From assembly GCF_008477545.1 (NCBI RefSeq), contig NZ_VORA01000001.1, positions 992,001 to 1,056,000 on the forward strand: 64,000 nt of DNA. Direction: 5' to 3'. The position numbers were made by a program, and so were the translations under genes. The notes under the pieces are model-generated. The model was not told the origin of the DNA. It searched no databases and worked only from the letters and a program-made list of their open reading frames with translations. Positions 8,953-19,250 of this stretch are shown piece after piece. The stretch's first letter is position 1, and each line of letters opens with the position of its first letter. Source of the DNA: Roseibium aestuarii. GTDB taxonomy: Bacteria; Pseudomonadota; Alphaproteobacteria; Rhizobiales; Stappiaceae.

Positions 8953-11280
8953 TCAGCCCTTCGGCAGCTTCCAGGCCATCACGTGATCCCCCGGCGTGGT
9001 ACCGATGGAGCCGTGACCGCCCGCGACCATGAGCACATATTGCTCGCCGTCCACCTCATAGGTCATGGGCGTTGCCTGGCCCCCGGCGGGCAGGCGCGCG
9101 CTCCACATCACCTCGCCGGTGGTCAGGTCATAGGCGCGCAGATAGTCATCCACCGCCGCCCCCATGAAGACCAGACCGCCCCGGGTGATCATCGGCCCGC
9201 CGATGCCCGGCACGCCCATCTCGATGGGAAGGGGAATGGGGCTCAGATCCTCCACCGTGCCGTTCTTGTGGCGATAGGCGGTCTTGCCGTTGGTCAGGTC
9301 GACCCCTGCCACATAGCCCCAGGGCGGCTGCTGGCAGGGCAGGCCGAGGGGCGAGTAGAACGGCCCCATGTCGACGCCATAGTCTGCCCCCTCGTTGCGG
9401 TTCAGGCCGACTTCGCTGGCCTTCTCATCCGCGCCCTTGGGTGGGATCTCGCTGGCAGGCACCAGCCGCGAGGTAAAGGCCAGATAGACCGGCATGCCGA
9501 ACATCACCTGTCGCTCCGGGTCGACGGCGACCGACCCCCAGTTGAACGTGCCGAAATTCCCCGGATAGACGATCGAGCCCTCGAGCGACGGCGGCGTGTA
9601 GCGCCCGGCGTAGTTGAGCGAGCGGAACCGGATGCGGCAGGCCAGCTGGTCGAAGAGGCTCACGCCCCACATGTCCTTCTCGCTCAGGGCAGGCGGGTTG
9701 AAGGAAAGCGCCGAGTGGGGCTGGGTGGGGGCGGCATGGTCCTCCGGGATGGTCTGCGTGGACCCGACGGGCACCTCGCTCACCGGCACGATGGGCGTCC
9801 CGGTTTCCCGGTTCAGCACATAGATGTCCCCCTGCTTGGTGGGCTGCACCACGGCGGGCACCACCGCGCCGCCGATGGTCAGGTCTATCAGCACCGGCTG
9901 GGCCGGCACGTCCATGTCCCACAGGTCGTGGTGGACGAACTGCTTCACCCAGCGCACCTGTCCGGTGGCAATGTCGAGGGCCGTCAGCGAGGACGAATAG
10001 GTCTCCACCGCTTCCGAGCGGTTCATGCCCAGCTGATCCGGCGGCTGGTTGCCCATGGGGATATAGACGAGGCCCAGGGCCTCGTCGGCGGAAAACACCG
10101 ACCAGCTGTTGGGAGAGTTGGTGGTGTAGGTCTCGCCCTCGGCGAGCGGCGCCGTCTCCTCCGGCCGGGCGCTGTCCCAGTTCCACACCAGCGCCCCCGA
10201 ATGGGCATCGAAGGCACGGATCACGCCGGAGGGTTCATAGAGGGAATAGTTGTCGTTCACCGCGCCGCCGATGATGATCTTGCCGGAAACGGCCATGGGC
10301 GGCGAGGTGGAATAGTAGTAGCCCGCCGGGTTGTATTTCATGTGCCGTTCCAGATGCAGGAAGCCTCGGTCGGCGAAATCCTCGCAGACCGTGCCATCCG
10401 CCGCATTCAGCGCAATCAGCCGGGCATCGGAGGTGGGCAGATAGATCCGCTCGTGGCACCGCTCTCCGGCGGCGACCTGCGGGTCAACCCAGTAGGTCAC
10501 GCCCCGGCAGGTCTGGTGCTGGCGATCCGTGTTCAACCCCACTTCCGGATCGTATTTCCACTTCCTTTCGCCGGTGCGCGCGTCCAGCGCCAGCGCCCAG
10601 TTGTGCGGGGTGCAGAGATAGATCGTGTCGCCGATCTTCAGAGGCGTGACTTGATAGGTGGTCTCCTTGGTGTCGCCGGGCAGTTTCACGTCGCCCGTCT
10701 GCGCATGCCAGGCAAGCTGCAGCCTCGCCACATTGTCCGGGGTGATCTGGTCGAGAGGGGAATAGCGCTGGCCGAACTGGCTGCGGCCATATTGCTGCCA
10801 GTCGCCCTCAGGCATGGGATTGCCCAGATCCGGATTGGTCTCCACCGTTTGCAGCGGCAGTTGCCCCGCCAGATCATGGGGCGCGTTGAGCATGGAGCCG
10901 ACGGCGACCACCACGGCAATGGCCACCGGCAGGCCGAGCGGCAGGACAGAGGGCTTGTCGCCCGCCAGATCGAGACTGTTTCGCACCGCAGGCAGCAGCA
11001 GAAAGAGACCGATGAGGATGATCAGCCCCCCGCGCGGTGCCAGCGCCCACCAGTCGAAGCCGACCTCCCACACGGCCCAGACCAGGGCTGCAAGGGTGAA
11101 AAGGCCGTAGATCCAGTACACCAGCGGATTGCGGAAGAAGACGAGCACAGCGCAGGCGAGGAACACGAGGCCTGCAAGCAGATAGAACAGGCTGCCGCCG
11201 AGGGCGACGAGCCAGGCGCCGCCGGCGGCCAGAGGCAGCCCGACGAGCGCGAGACAAACGAGGGAAATGAGACGAGCCAT
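8953..11280 (-). CDS. gcd: Membrane-bound PQQ-dependent glucose dehydrogenase
   Basis: Oxidises glucose to gluconolactone in the periplasm and passes electrons to ubiquinone. The first 140 or so residues contain about five membrane helices (MARLISLVCLALVGLPLAAG onward), as in E. coli Gcd. The rest is the PQQ beta-propeller: WQQYGRSQFGQRYSPLDQI is the typical entry strand, with tryptophan-docking repeats through to PAGGQATPMTYEVDGEQYVLMVAGGHG. The 775-residue length fits the family (796 in E. coli). The ATG at 11280 is preceded by GGAGAAGG; longer readings upstream have no family support. No PQQ biosynthesis gene lies in the window, so the holoenzyme depends on PQQ made elsewhere or taken up. 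A clear terminator follows. Confidence 0.92.
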   Translation of the reverse strand: MARLISLVCLALVGLPLAAGGAWLVALGGSLFYLLAGLVFLACAVLVFFRNPLVYWIYGLFTLAALVWAVWEVGFDWWALAPRGGLIILIGLFLLLPAVRNSLDLAGDKPSVLPLGLPVAIAVVVAVGSMLNAPHDLAGQLPLQTVETNPDLGNPMPEGDWQQYGRSQFGQRYSPLDQITPDNVARLQLAWHAQTGDVKLPGDTKETTYQVTPLKIGDTIYLCTPHNWALALDARTGERKWKYDPEVGLNTDRQHQTCRGVTYWVDPQVAAGERCHERIYLPTSDARLIALNAADGTVCEDFADRGFLHLERHMKYNPAGYYYSTSPPMAVSGKIIIGGAVNDNYSLYEPSGVIRAFDAHSGALVWNWDSARPEETAPLAEGETYTTNSPNSWSVFSADEALGLVYIPMGNQPPDQLGMNRSEAVETYSSSLTALDIATGQVRWVKQFVHHDLWDMDVPAQPVLIDLTIGGAVVPAVVQPTKQGDIYVLNRETGTPIVPVSEVPVGSTQTIPEDHAAPTQPHSALSFNPPALSEKDMWGVSLFDQLACRIRFRSLNYAGRYTPPSLEGSIVYPGNFGTFNWGSVAVDPERQVMFGMPVYLAFTSRLVPASEIPPKGADEKASEVGLNRNEGADYGVDMGPFYSPLGLPCQQPPWGYVAGVDLTNGKTAYRHKNGTVEDLSPIPLPIEMGVPGIGGPMITRGGLVFMGAAVDDYLRAYDLTTGEVMWSARLPAGGQATPMTYEVDGEQYVLMVAGGHGSIGTTPGDHVMAWKLPKG

Positions 11281-11588
11281 GACCTTCTCCGGGAAGGGTT
11301 TGCGACGGCCACGGGGGAGCTGTGGCGCGGAAAGGGTCAGGGACGGTCTCGTCGGGCTCGGAATGGCAAGGGCGCTGGCCCTTGTTGCGGGGAGGGGGCC
11401 TTCTCGCGGACATGGCGGGAAAGGCCTGAGATCGGAAGGAGTTCGGAGCCTGGACGCAAGCGTCCCTGCCAAGCCAACTCCCCGATGCGCTGATGGTTCC
11501 GCTGCCCCGCGCCTGGGCCGGGACGCTGGGGTTCCGGTCCAGGCTGCCCATGTAAGGGGCGGGCTTTTTCGTCGGTGTGGGCGCCGCG
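11281..11588. other. Gene-free stretch upstream of gcd
   Basis: This 308-base gap separates the GNAT gene from gcd, both leftward. It holds two inverted repeats without T runs: GGACGC-AA-GCGTCC at 11452-11465, and an 11-base stem with one mismatch (GCCTGGGCCGG / CCGGTCCAGGC) at 11511-11544. The gcd promoter must be here, but I could not pick convincing -35 and -10 boxes. Confidence 0.5.
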
Positions 11589-12131
11589 TCAGGCCAGCGC
11601 CTTGTAGAAGACCGTCGTTCCCTCCATCCGCCCGTCGGGCAGGGCGGCATAGTCGGGGATCACGCCCACCTTCACATAACCACAGGACGGATAAAGCTTT
11701 TCGGCCCGGTCGCCCGTTACCGTATCCAGCACCAGAAGCTTGCGACCAAGCGACAGGGCGAGCCGCTCCGCCTCGGCCAGCAGCGCGCGGGCAATGCCAC
11801 GGCGGCGGGCGGCCGGGTGCACCAGCATCTTGGCGATCTCTGCCCGGTTGCACCCGTTGGGCTGACCCGCAAGCTCCAGCGACACCGTGCCGACGATGGC
11901 GCCGTCCAGCTCGGCCACCAGAATGTGACGTGCCCCGCTTGCCAGCCCCTCGCGGCGGCCCTGCCAGAAGCGTGCGGCCTCCTCGATGGGAAAGGGCAGG
12001 ATGAACCCGACGCCCGATCCCTCCAGCACGCAGGCCTGGAGGATCTCGGCCAGCGACGGCAAGGCGGCGTCCAGCGTCTCGGCGGTCAGGGGGCGCAGGA
12101 TCAGGGTCGGAGCAGGGAGGGGAGCGGTCAT
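11589..12131 (-). CDS. GNAT-family N-acetyltransferase
   Basis: Transfers an acetyl group from acetyl-CoA to an unknown amine. The acetyl-CoA-binding motif A is clear: EIAKMLVHPAARRRGIARALLAEAE, with the RRxGIA pyrophosphate loop, followed by the motif B strand LLVLDTVTGDRAEKLYPSCGYVKVG. The length of 180 residues is usual for the family. Its start codon overlaps the stop of the XRE regulator (ATGA, 12128-12131), so the two are translationally coupled and the regulator probably controls this enzyme. A detoxification or resistance role is common for such pairs but not shown here. Confidence 0.88.
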   Translation of the reverse strand: MTAPLPAPTLILRPLTAETLDAALPSLAEILQACVLEGSGVGFILPFPIEEAARFWQGRREGLASGARHILVAELDGAIVGTVSLELAGQPNGCNRAEIAKMLVHPAARRRGIARALLAEAERLALSLGRKLLVLDTVTGDRAEKLYPSCGYVKVGVIPDYAALPDGRMEGTTVFYKALA

Positions 12132-12682
12132 GGCAGGATCACCGTGAGAATGTAGCGGGCGGGCTGGGGGCCGGGCGCGTGGTAGCTGTTGGGGGAGGTG
12201 AGGCGGAAGCGCAGGCAGTCGCCGGCGGAAAGCCAGTGGGTCTCAGGGCCGAGCGTGACCTCCAGCGCACCGTCCAGCAGCACCAGATGGTGCTCCAGAT
12301 CGATCAGGGGCGGGGCGTCATAGGCAATGGTCCGGCCTGCCGGCAGCCGGCCTTCGATCACCGTGCCGCGAAATCCGGACTGGCTGGGGGAGAGCGTGCG
12401 CCGGACGAAACCGGTCTCCGGGTCGGTCCACACGCTCTGCTGGGCGAAAGGCACCAGGGTGAGGGCTCCGGTGTCTTCGGCAAACAGCGCCTGCATGGGC
12501 AGGCGATGGGCCGCCGCCAGCCGCCCCAACACCTGCGCGGTGGGGCTCACGTCGCCCCGCTCGATCCGGCTGAGCGTCGCCCGGCTTACTCCTGACCGCG
12601 CCGCCAGATCCTCCAGCGTCCAGCCTTGCGCCTGCCGAAGCGAGGTCAGCCGCCGCGCCAGCGCTTCCGTCTCGTCACTCAT
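12128..12682 (-). CDS. XRE-family HTH regulator with C-terminal cupin domain
   Basis: DNA-binding regulator with a small-molecule pocket. Residues about 8-62 are the lambda-repressor-like helix-turn-helix (LRQAQGWTLEDLAARSGVSRATLSRIERGDVSPT). Residues about 105-180 form a cupin barrel (DLEHHLVLLDGALEVTLG ... WLSAGDCLRFRLTSPNSYHAPG). This HipB/cupin layout is typical of regulators such as PuuR-like proteins. The gene heads a two-gene unit with the GNAT gene, which it overlaps by four bases. An 18-base perfect palindrome sits 17 bases upstream of the start and is the obvious operator for autoregulation. The ligand cannot be guessed. Confidence 0.9.
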   Translation of the reverse strand: MSDETEALARRLTSLRQAQGWTLEDLAARSGVSRATLSRIERGDVSPTAQVLGRLAAAHRLPMQALFAEDTGALTLVPFAQQSVWTDPETGFVRRTLSPSQSGFRGTVIEGRLPAGRTIAYDAPPLIDLEHHLVLLDGALEVTLGPETHWLSAGDCLRFRLTSPNSYHAPGPQPARYILTVILP

Positions 12683-12699
12683 CGCGAACTCTTTGGTTG

Positions 12700-12717
12700 A
12701 TTCTCATATATGAGAAT
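12700..12717. promoter_or_regulatory. Candidate operator of the XRE-cupin regulator
   Basis: ATTCTCATATATGAGAAT is a perfect 18-base palindrome, A+T-rich in an otherwise GC-rich region, placed 17 bases upstream of the regulator's ATG. Position and symmetry suit a dimeric helix-turn-helix repressor acting on its own promoter. Confidence 0.65.
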
Positions 12718-12924
12718 TAATTCCAGATAAGAGATAAACGCAAGGGCATTCGCACGGGTCCGGATACCATACTGGTAGAGACGTCAGATCCGTTTCGCTT
12801 TCACACATGTTTCGCGGCCGTCCCGGACGCAGGCGCATGCCGGAGATCCGGGACCCGGAAAACCCTCCTCCAAGGCCGATCACCCCGGCCGGACCTCCCC
12901 CGTCATCCCGCACGCTTCTTCCCC

Positions 12925-13057
12925 GTCATCCCGCACTCGATGCGGGATCCACTCCACCTCTCGGTCGTCGCAGAGCCTTACGGCGTCGCGGCGGAACCGC
13001 TCAAGAGGCCGGCAGTGCTCCGGTTGCGAGTGGATCCCCGGTCGAGCCGGGGATGAC
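12925..13057. repeat. Paired palindromic intergenic repeat, copy c
   Basis: The left unit has hairpin ATCCCGCA-CTCGA-TGCGGGAT (12928-12948), the right unit ATCCCCGG-TCGAG-CCGGGGAT (13034-13054), in opposite orientation and joined by the outer match GGATCCACTC / GAGTGGATCC. A truncated extra unit (GTCATCCCGCACG) lies at 12902-12914. These fill the 652-base gap 12718-13369, where I found no gene; the icd promoter must lie in its right part. Confidence 0.8.
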
Positions 13058-13363
13058 CGCCCAGGAAATGGCATGCCACTGTCACCCCGACCAGAGGTTC
13101 CTGCTCCGGAGCGCGGAGGCTCGACGAAAACCAAGGCACCCATTCCGATCTGGTGGGGGGCAGGGCGCGGCAAGGTGCCACCATCAACCTAGCTCCGGTT
13201 GCCTTTCCTGTGCGCTTTGCTAGGGTCCGCACGCCCGCTCCGCAAAGGGGCTGGAAAAAGATTGCGTACATCCGTATACAGATCCGCGAAGCGCCCGGGC
13301 GGCGCCGGTTTTTCCGCGCGCCCGGTCACCGCCTTCGATCACGACAAAATCTTGAGGACATAG

Positions 13364-15601
<2,238 letters not shown>

Positions 15602-15627
15602 GGGCACCAGAGGCTCTGAAACACGAA

Positions 15628-15654
15628 AGGGCGGCCCCACGGGCCGCCCTTTTT
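15628..15654 (+). terminator. Intrinsic terminator of icd
   Basis: A perfect ten-base stem (AGGGCGGCCC / GGGCCGCCCT) with a three-base loop runs into TTTT, 27 bases after the icd stop. Confidence 0.92.
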
Positions 15655-15725
15655 CCTTTGCACTGGAGGGAGAGTGGGGGAGTGGGGGCTCCCACACCTT
15701 CTAGAGGGGCGTGAACCTCTCCTCC

Positions 15726-15922
15726 GTTATGCTCGGGCATGTCCCAAGCATCCAGAGCATGTTCTCTGCCCACGTTGCGCCCGCCAGCACCTCCATGCTG
15801 TCCACGTCATCCCCGCGCAGGCGGGGATCCAGTAACCCGCTGAGGCGCCGAATCATTCTCCCCCTGCTGGGATCAAGAGCGGGATCCTCGGCACGGGGCC
15901 GAGGATGACAGGGTGGGAGGCG
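15726..15922. repeat. Mosaic intergenic repeat block, copy d (first of a near-duplicate pair)
   Basis: Three palindromic units in series: GCTCGGG-like (15732-15750), CCCCGC-GCAG-GCGGGG (15813-15827) and CCTCGGC-ACGGG-GCCGAGG (15888-15905), joined by spacers. The whole block of about 197 bases recurs with few changes at 20230-20434. It fills most of the gap 15655-15955 between icd and the SDR gene; nothing else was seen there. Confidence 0.85.
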
Positions 15923-15955
15923 TAACGCCCGGGCGTGACCGGAGAGGCCTTGCCG

Positions 15956-16699
15956 TTACCAGGGCTGGCTGGCGGGGCCGACGGTGAACTCGTTGACGGT
16001 CATGTCCTCCGGCAGGTCGAGGGCGAAGGCCACGACACCGGCGATGCGCTCCGGCGAGATGCCGTAGGTCTTGTAGAGCCCGTGCATGCCCTCGGCCATT
16101 CCGGCATCCGTGATCGTGTCGAGCAGCTCCGTGTTGATCGCGGCCGGATAGAGGGTCGCCGTGCGGATGTTGGTGCCTTCTGCAGCCGACTCCATGCGCA
16201 GCACTTCCATGAAGTTGCGCACGAACCACTTGGTGCCCCCATAGACGCTGGCGCCCGGATAGGCCTTCAGCCCGGCGACGGAGGAGGTGGCGAGGATGTG
16301 GCCGGACTTCTGCGCGGTGAAGACCGGCATGACCGCGGCAACCCCGTTGAGCACCCCGTTGATGTTGACGTCGACCATCTGCCGCCATTCGCCGGTCTTC
16401 AGGGCGGAGACGGGCGAACTGGGCATGATGCCCGCATTGAGGAAGATGGCGTCCAGCCGGCCGAAACGGTCCTGCGCCAGCTTGACGATGGCCTCGTTGT
16501 CCGCCGGGTCGGTGACGTCGAGGGCCTGATAGACCGCCTCGCCGCCGGCAGCGGCAATGTCGCCGGCAATCTGCTTCAGCCGGTCTTCCCGCCGGGCACC
16601 GAGCACCAGCTTGGCTCCCTTTTCGGCAAGCAGTTTCGCACTTGCCTCACCGATGCCGGAAGAGGCGCCGGTGATGATGATCACCTTGTTTTCGATCAT
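15956..16699 (-). CDS. Short-chain dehydrogenase/reductase
   Basis: NAD(P)-dependent oxidoreductase of the classical SDR family, cytoplasmic. The cofactor loop is TGASSGIG (residues 10-17), followed by GARRED, whose Arg pair suggests NADP preference; NAG is at 88-90, and the catalytic Ser, Tyr and Lys are at about S140, Y153 and K157 (YGGTK). The 247-residue length is standard. It follows the cupin gene by 30 bases in the same direction and is divergent from the LysR gene, so these three form a small regulon. The substrate is not evident; clustered cupin plus SDR plus LysR sets often handle aldehydes or quinones, but that is only an analogy. Confidence 0.92.
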   Translation of the reverse strand: MIENKVIIITGASSGIGEASAKLLAEKGAKLVLGARREDRLKQIAGDIAAAGGEAVYQALDVTDPADNEAIVKLAQDRFGRLDAIFLNAGIMPSSPVSALKTGEWRQMVDVNINGVLNGVAAVMPVFTAQKSGHILATSSVAGLKAYPGASVYGGTKWFVRNFMEVLRMESAAEGTNIRTATLYPAAINTELLDTITDAGMAEGMHGLYKTYGISPERIAGVVAFALDLPEDMTVNEFTVGPASQPW

Positions 16700-16729
16700 G
16701 TCTGTCTTTCGTCTCTGCGTGAGTGTCGT

Positions 16730-17125
16730 TTACGCGCCGTACTGGTCGTCGGACACGTGTTCCATCCAGTCGACGACCTTGCCGTCCTTGACTTCCTGAA
16801 TGGCCGTGTGGGTCATGGCGCTGTCGGGGGCGGCCCCGTGCCAGTGCTTTTCACCCGGTTCGAACCACACGATGTCGCCGGTCTCGATCGTCTCGATCGG
16901 CCCGCCCCAGCGCTGGACCCGGCCGCGACCGGCGGTGACGATCAGGGTCTGGCCGAGCGGATGGGTGTGCCAGGCGGTGCGCGCGCCAGCCGCGAAGGTG
17001 ACGCTGGCCCCTTGCACACGCTCCGGGGCGGCCGGGTTGAAGAGCCCTTGCACGGTCACCTCGCCGGTGAACCAGTCTTCGGGGCCGGCGCGGCTTGCCA
17101 GATCTGCGGCTCGGGTGATGTTCAT
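16730..17125 (-). CDS. Small cupin-domain protein
   Basis: Single-domain cupin of 131 residues. Cupin motif 1 is TAWHTHPLGQTLIVTAGRGRVQRWG with the His-x-His and Gln/Glu-type metal ligands; motif 2 is EPGEKHWHGAAPDSAMTH. Proteins of this kind (annotated as quercetin dioxygenase-like or carboxymuconolactone-associated cupins) bind a metal and may be oxygenases, isomerases or sensors. ATG 17125 has AGGAG upstream; a longer reading to 17224 would run through the LysR promoter and was rejected. It is the first gene of a two-gene unit with the SDR, divergent from the LysR regulator. Confidence 0.85.
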   Translation of the reverse strand: MNITRAADLASRAGPEDWFTGEVTVQGLFNPAAPERVQGASVTFAAGARTAWHTHPLGQTLIVTAGRGRVQRWGGPIETIETGDIVWFEPGEKHWHGAAPDSAMTHTAIQEVKDGKVVDWMEHVSDDQYGA

Positions 17126-17200
17126 GGGAGAGGCTCCTGTGTGAGTGCGATGAGCGAAAGGTAAGGGGACTTGGCTTTTCCGATAAGCCGGTGTAATTCG

Positions 17201-17225
17201 CATGAACTCCTGAAGAGAGTTCATG
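17201..17225. promoter_or_regulatory. Candidate LysR operator overlapping the regulator's ribosome-binding site
   Basis: CATGAACTC-N7-GAGTTCATG is a perfect nine-base inverted repeat ending one base before the ATG of the LysR gene. It covers the GAAGAGAG ribosome-binding region and lies 75 bases upstream of the divergent cupin gene. Binding here would block the regulator's own expression. Confidence 0.65.
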
Positions 17226-17226
17226 A

Positions 17227-18126
17227 ATGGCGCGAGACGATCTGACCGACCTCAAGGCTTTCGTGGCGGTGGCCGAAGAGCGCAGCTTCACGCGTGCCGC
17301 CGCCCGCATGGGCGTGACCGCGTCCGCCCTCAGCCACACGATCCGCGCCCTGGAGGAGCGGCTCGGCATCCGGCTTCTGGCGCGCACCACCCGCAGCGTG
17401 TCGACGACGGAGGCTGGTGACCGGCTCTTCCGGGCGGTCGGCCCGCATCTGGAGCAGATTCAGGGCGAGATCGATGCGCTGAGCGCCTTTCGGGACACCC
17501 CCTCCGGCACCCTGCGCATCAGCACGGGCGACCATGCGGCGGAAATGGTCCTGCGCCCGAAACTGGCGCGCTTCCTGCCGCGCTTTCCCGATGTGCAGGT
17601 GGAGGTCTCCATCGACAACGGCTTTGTCGACATTGTCGGCGAGCGATATGACGCAGGCGTGCGCCTGGGCGAATCCGTCAGCAAGGACATGATCGCCGTG
17701 CGCATCGGCCCGGACTGGCGCTTCGTGGTGGTCGGGGCCCCGGCCTATCTTGCCCACCGTCCCGCGCCCGGCCTGCCGCGCGAACTCACGGCCCATCGCT
17801 GCGTCAACCTGCGGCTCAGCTCGGCCGGCGCCCTCTATGCCTGGGAATTCGAGAAGGAGGGGCGCGCCCTCGAGGTGCGCGTGACCGGGCAGCTCGCCTT
17901 CGACAGCATCTTCGCCGTGCTTCATGCGGCGGTGGACGGGCACGGGCTTGCCTATGTGCCCGAGGATATCGCCCGCCCGTTTCTGGCCAGCGGCCAGCTC
18001 GTCAGCGTGCTGGACGACTGGTGCCCCAGCATACAGGGCTACCATCTCTATTATCCGAACCGGCGTCTGGCTTCGCCTGCCTTTTCCGCCTTCGTCGAGA
18101 CCATGCGCTACCGCCCGGGCGAGTGA
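17227..18126 (+). CDS. LysR-family transcriptional regulator
   Basis: Activator or repressor with an N-terminal winged helix-turn-helix (residues about 5-63: LKAFVAVAEERSFTRAAARMGVTASALSHTIRALEERLGIRLLARTTRSV) and a C-terminal periplasmic-binding-like effector domain starting near SGTLRISTG. The 299-residue length is normal. It is transcribed away from the cupin-SDR pair across a 101-base intergenic region containing a strong inverted repeat, the classic LysR arrangement, so those two genes are the likely targets. The inducer is unknown. Confidence 0.95.
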   Translation: MARDDLTDLKAFVAVAEERSFTRAAARMGVTASALSHTIRALEERLGIRLLARTTRSVSTTEAGDRLFRAVGPHLEQIQGEIDALSAFRDTPSGTLRISTGDHAAEMVLRPKLARFLPRFPDVQVEVSIDNGFVDIVGERYDAGVRLGESVSKDMIAVRIGPDWRFVVVGAPAYLAHRPAPGLPRELTAHRCVNLRLSSAGALYAWEFEKEGRALEVRVTGQLAFDSIFAVLHAAVDGHGLAYVPEDIARPFLASGQLVSVLDDWCPSIQGYHLYYPNRRLASPAFSAFVETMRYRPGE

Positions 18127-18189
18127 GACCCGGTCTGGCGAACCGGGGCACCGGCGAGGGGGCCTGCGCCGGGACAGCCTCGCCTCATG

Positions 18190-19197
18190 TCACGCGGGCG
18201 CGAAGTCTTCCGTTTCCACATCCGCCTGCTGGGCCGGGTTGTAGCGCGGCCCCAGCACGGTGCGCTCGTTGATCAGCGCGTCCAGCCGGGCGAGGATCTC
18301 CGGCGTCAGCACAACCTCGTCGGCCCGGGCGTTTTCCGCCAGATGCTCCGGGTTCGCGGTGCCGGGAATGGCGACCACATGCTCTCCGCGTGACAGCACC
18401 CAGGCAATGGCGAGCTCGGCCATGGAGCAGCCCACGTCCTCGGCGATGGCCCGGTAGCCGTCCAGCAGCGCCAGATTGCGGGCATAGGTCTGCGGCTCGA
18501 AGCGGGGCATGGACGCGCGCATGTCGCCCGCAGCCGGAGCCTCCACATCGGTGAGGCTGAGCTTGCCGGACAGGAACTTGCGACCGAGCGGCGAGAAGGC
18601 GACGAAGGTGACCCCGAGCTCCGCACAGGCCTCCAGCGTCGCGATCTCCGGGTTTCGGGTCCACAGAGAGTATTCCGACTGCAGCGCCGCCACCGGATTC
18701 ACCGCATGGGCGCGGCGCAGGGTCTCGGCGGAAATTTCCGAGAGCCCGTAGGATCTTATCTTGCCTTGCCTGATCAGATCGGCAAAGGCGCCCGCACTCT
18801 CCTCGATGGGCACGTTCGGGTCCAGGCGGTGCTGGTAATAGAGATCGATCACGTCGGTCTTCAGACGCTTCAGGCTGTCCTCGCAGGCCGCCTTGATGCG
18901 CTCGGGCCGCCCGTCGATCTCCCGGCCCTGACCGTTCGGCCCCGGATAGAGCACGCATTTGGAGGCGAGGAAGAACTCGCTGCGCCGTGCCGACAGGGTG
19001 TCGCCCAGGATGCGCTCGCTGCGTCCGGCCCCATACATGGTGGCCGTGTCGAAATGGGTGTAGCCCAGATCGAGGGCCTTCAGCAGCAAGTCGGCCGCGT
19101 CACGGTCGTCCAGCCCGTTGCCGTAGCCATGGGCGTAATTCATGCAGCCGAGGCCGATGGCGGACACCGGCGACGTGCCGATCTTGCGCTGTTTCAT
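18190..19197 (-). CDS. Aldo/keto reductase
   Basis: NADPH-dependent reductase of aldehydes or ketones, TIM-barrel fold, cytoplasmic. The catalytic tetrad is visible: D50 and Y55 in THFDTATMYGAG, K80 in LASK, H123 in YYQHRLDPNVP. The NADPH-binding C-terminal part is at IPGTANPEHLAENARAD. The 335 residues and the opening KQRKIGTSPVSAIGLGCMNYAHGYG place it in the AKR11/AKR13-like group. ATG 19197 was chosen; a much longer open reading to 20103 is the antisense-frame overlap with the next gene and not real. It lies 53 bases downstream of the MarR-GNAT gene, same strand, and may be co-transcribed with it. Confidence 0.93.
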   Translation of the reverse strand: MKQRKIGTSPVSAIGLGCMNYAHGYGNGLDDRDAADLLLKALDLGYTHFDTATMYGAGRSERILGDTLSARRSEFFLASKCVLYPGPNGQGREIDGRPERIKAACEDSLKRLKTDVIDLYYQHRLDPNVPIEESAGAFADLIRQGKIRSYGLSEISAETLRRAHAVNPVAALQSEYSLWTRNPEIATLEACAELGVTFVAFSPLGRKFLSGKLSLTDVEAPAAGDMRASMPRFEPQTYARNLALLDGYRAIAEDVGCSMAELAIAWVLSRGEHVVAIPGTANPEHLAENARADEVVLTPEILARLDALINERTVLGPRYNPAQQADVETEDFAPA

Positions 19198-19250
19198 GTG
19201 CTCTTCAACCTTCGGGAAAACGAGTCGGGAGAGGGGTCTGGACCGACACC

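Noticed and set aside
8284-11493. A 1069-codon open frame antisense to the HAD and glucose dehydrogenase genes
   Set aside because: It lies fully over two well-identified genes, is rich in His, Arg and Gly, and has no domain-like sequence.
11531-11570. Terminator-like GGGC followed by TTTTT on the plus strand near 11560
   Set aside because: The stem is only four pairs and no plus-strand gene lies upstream that it could end.
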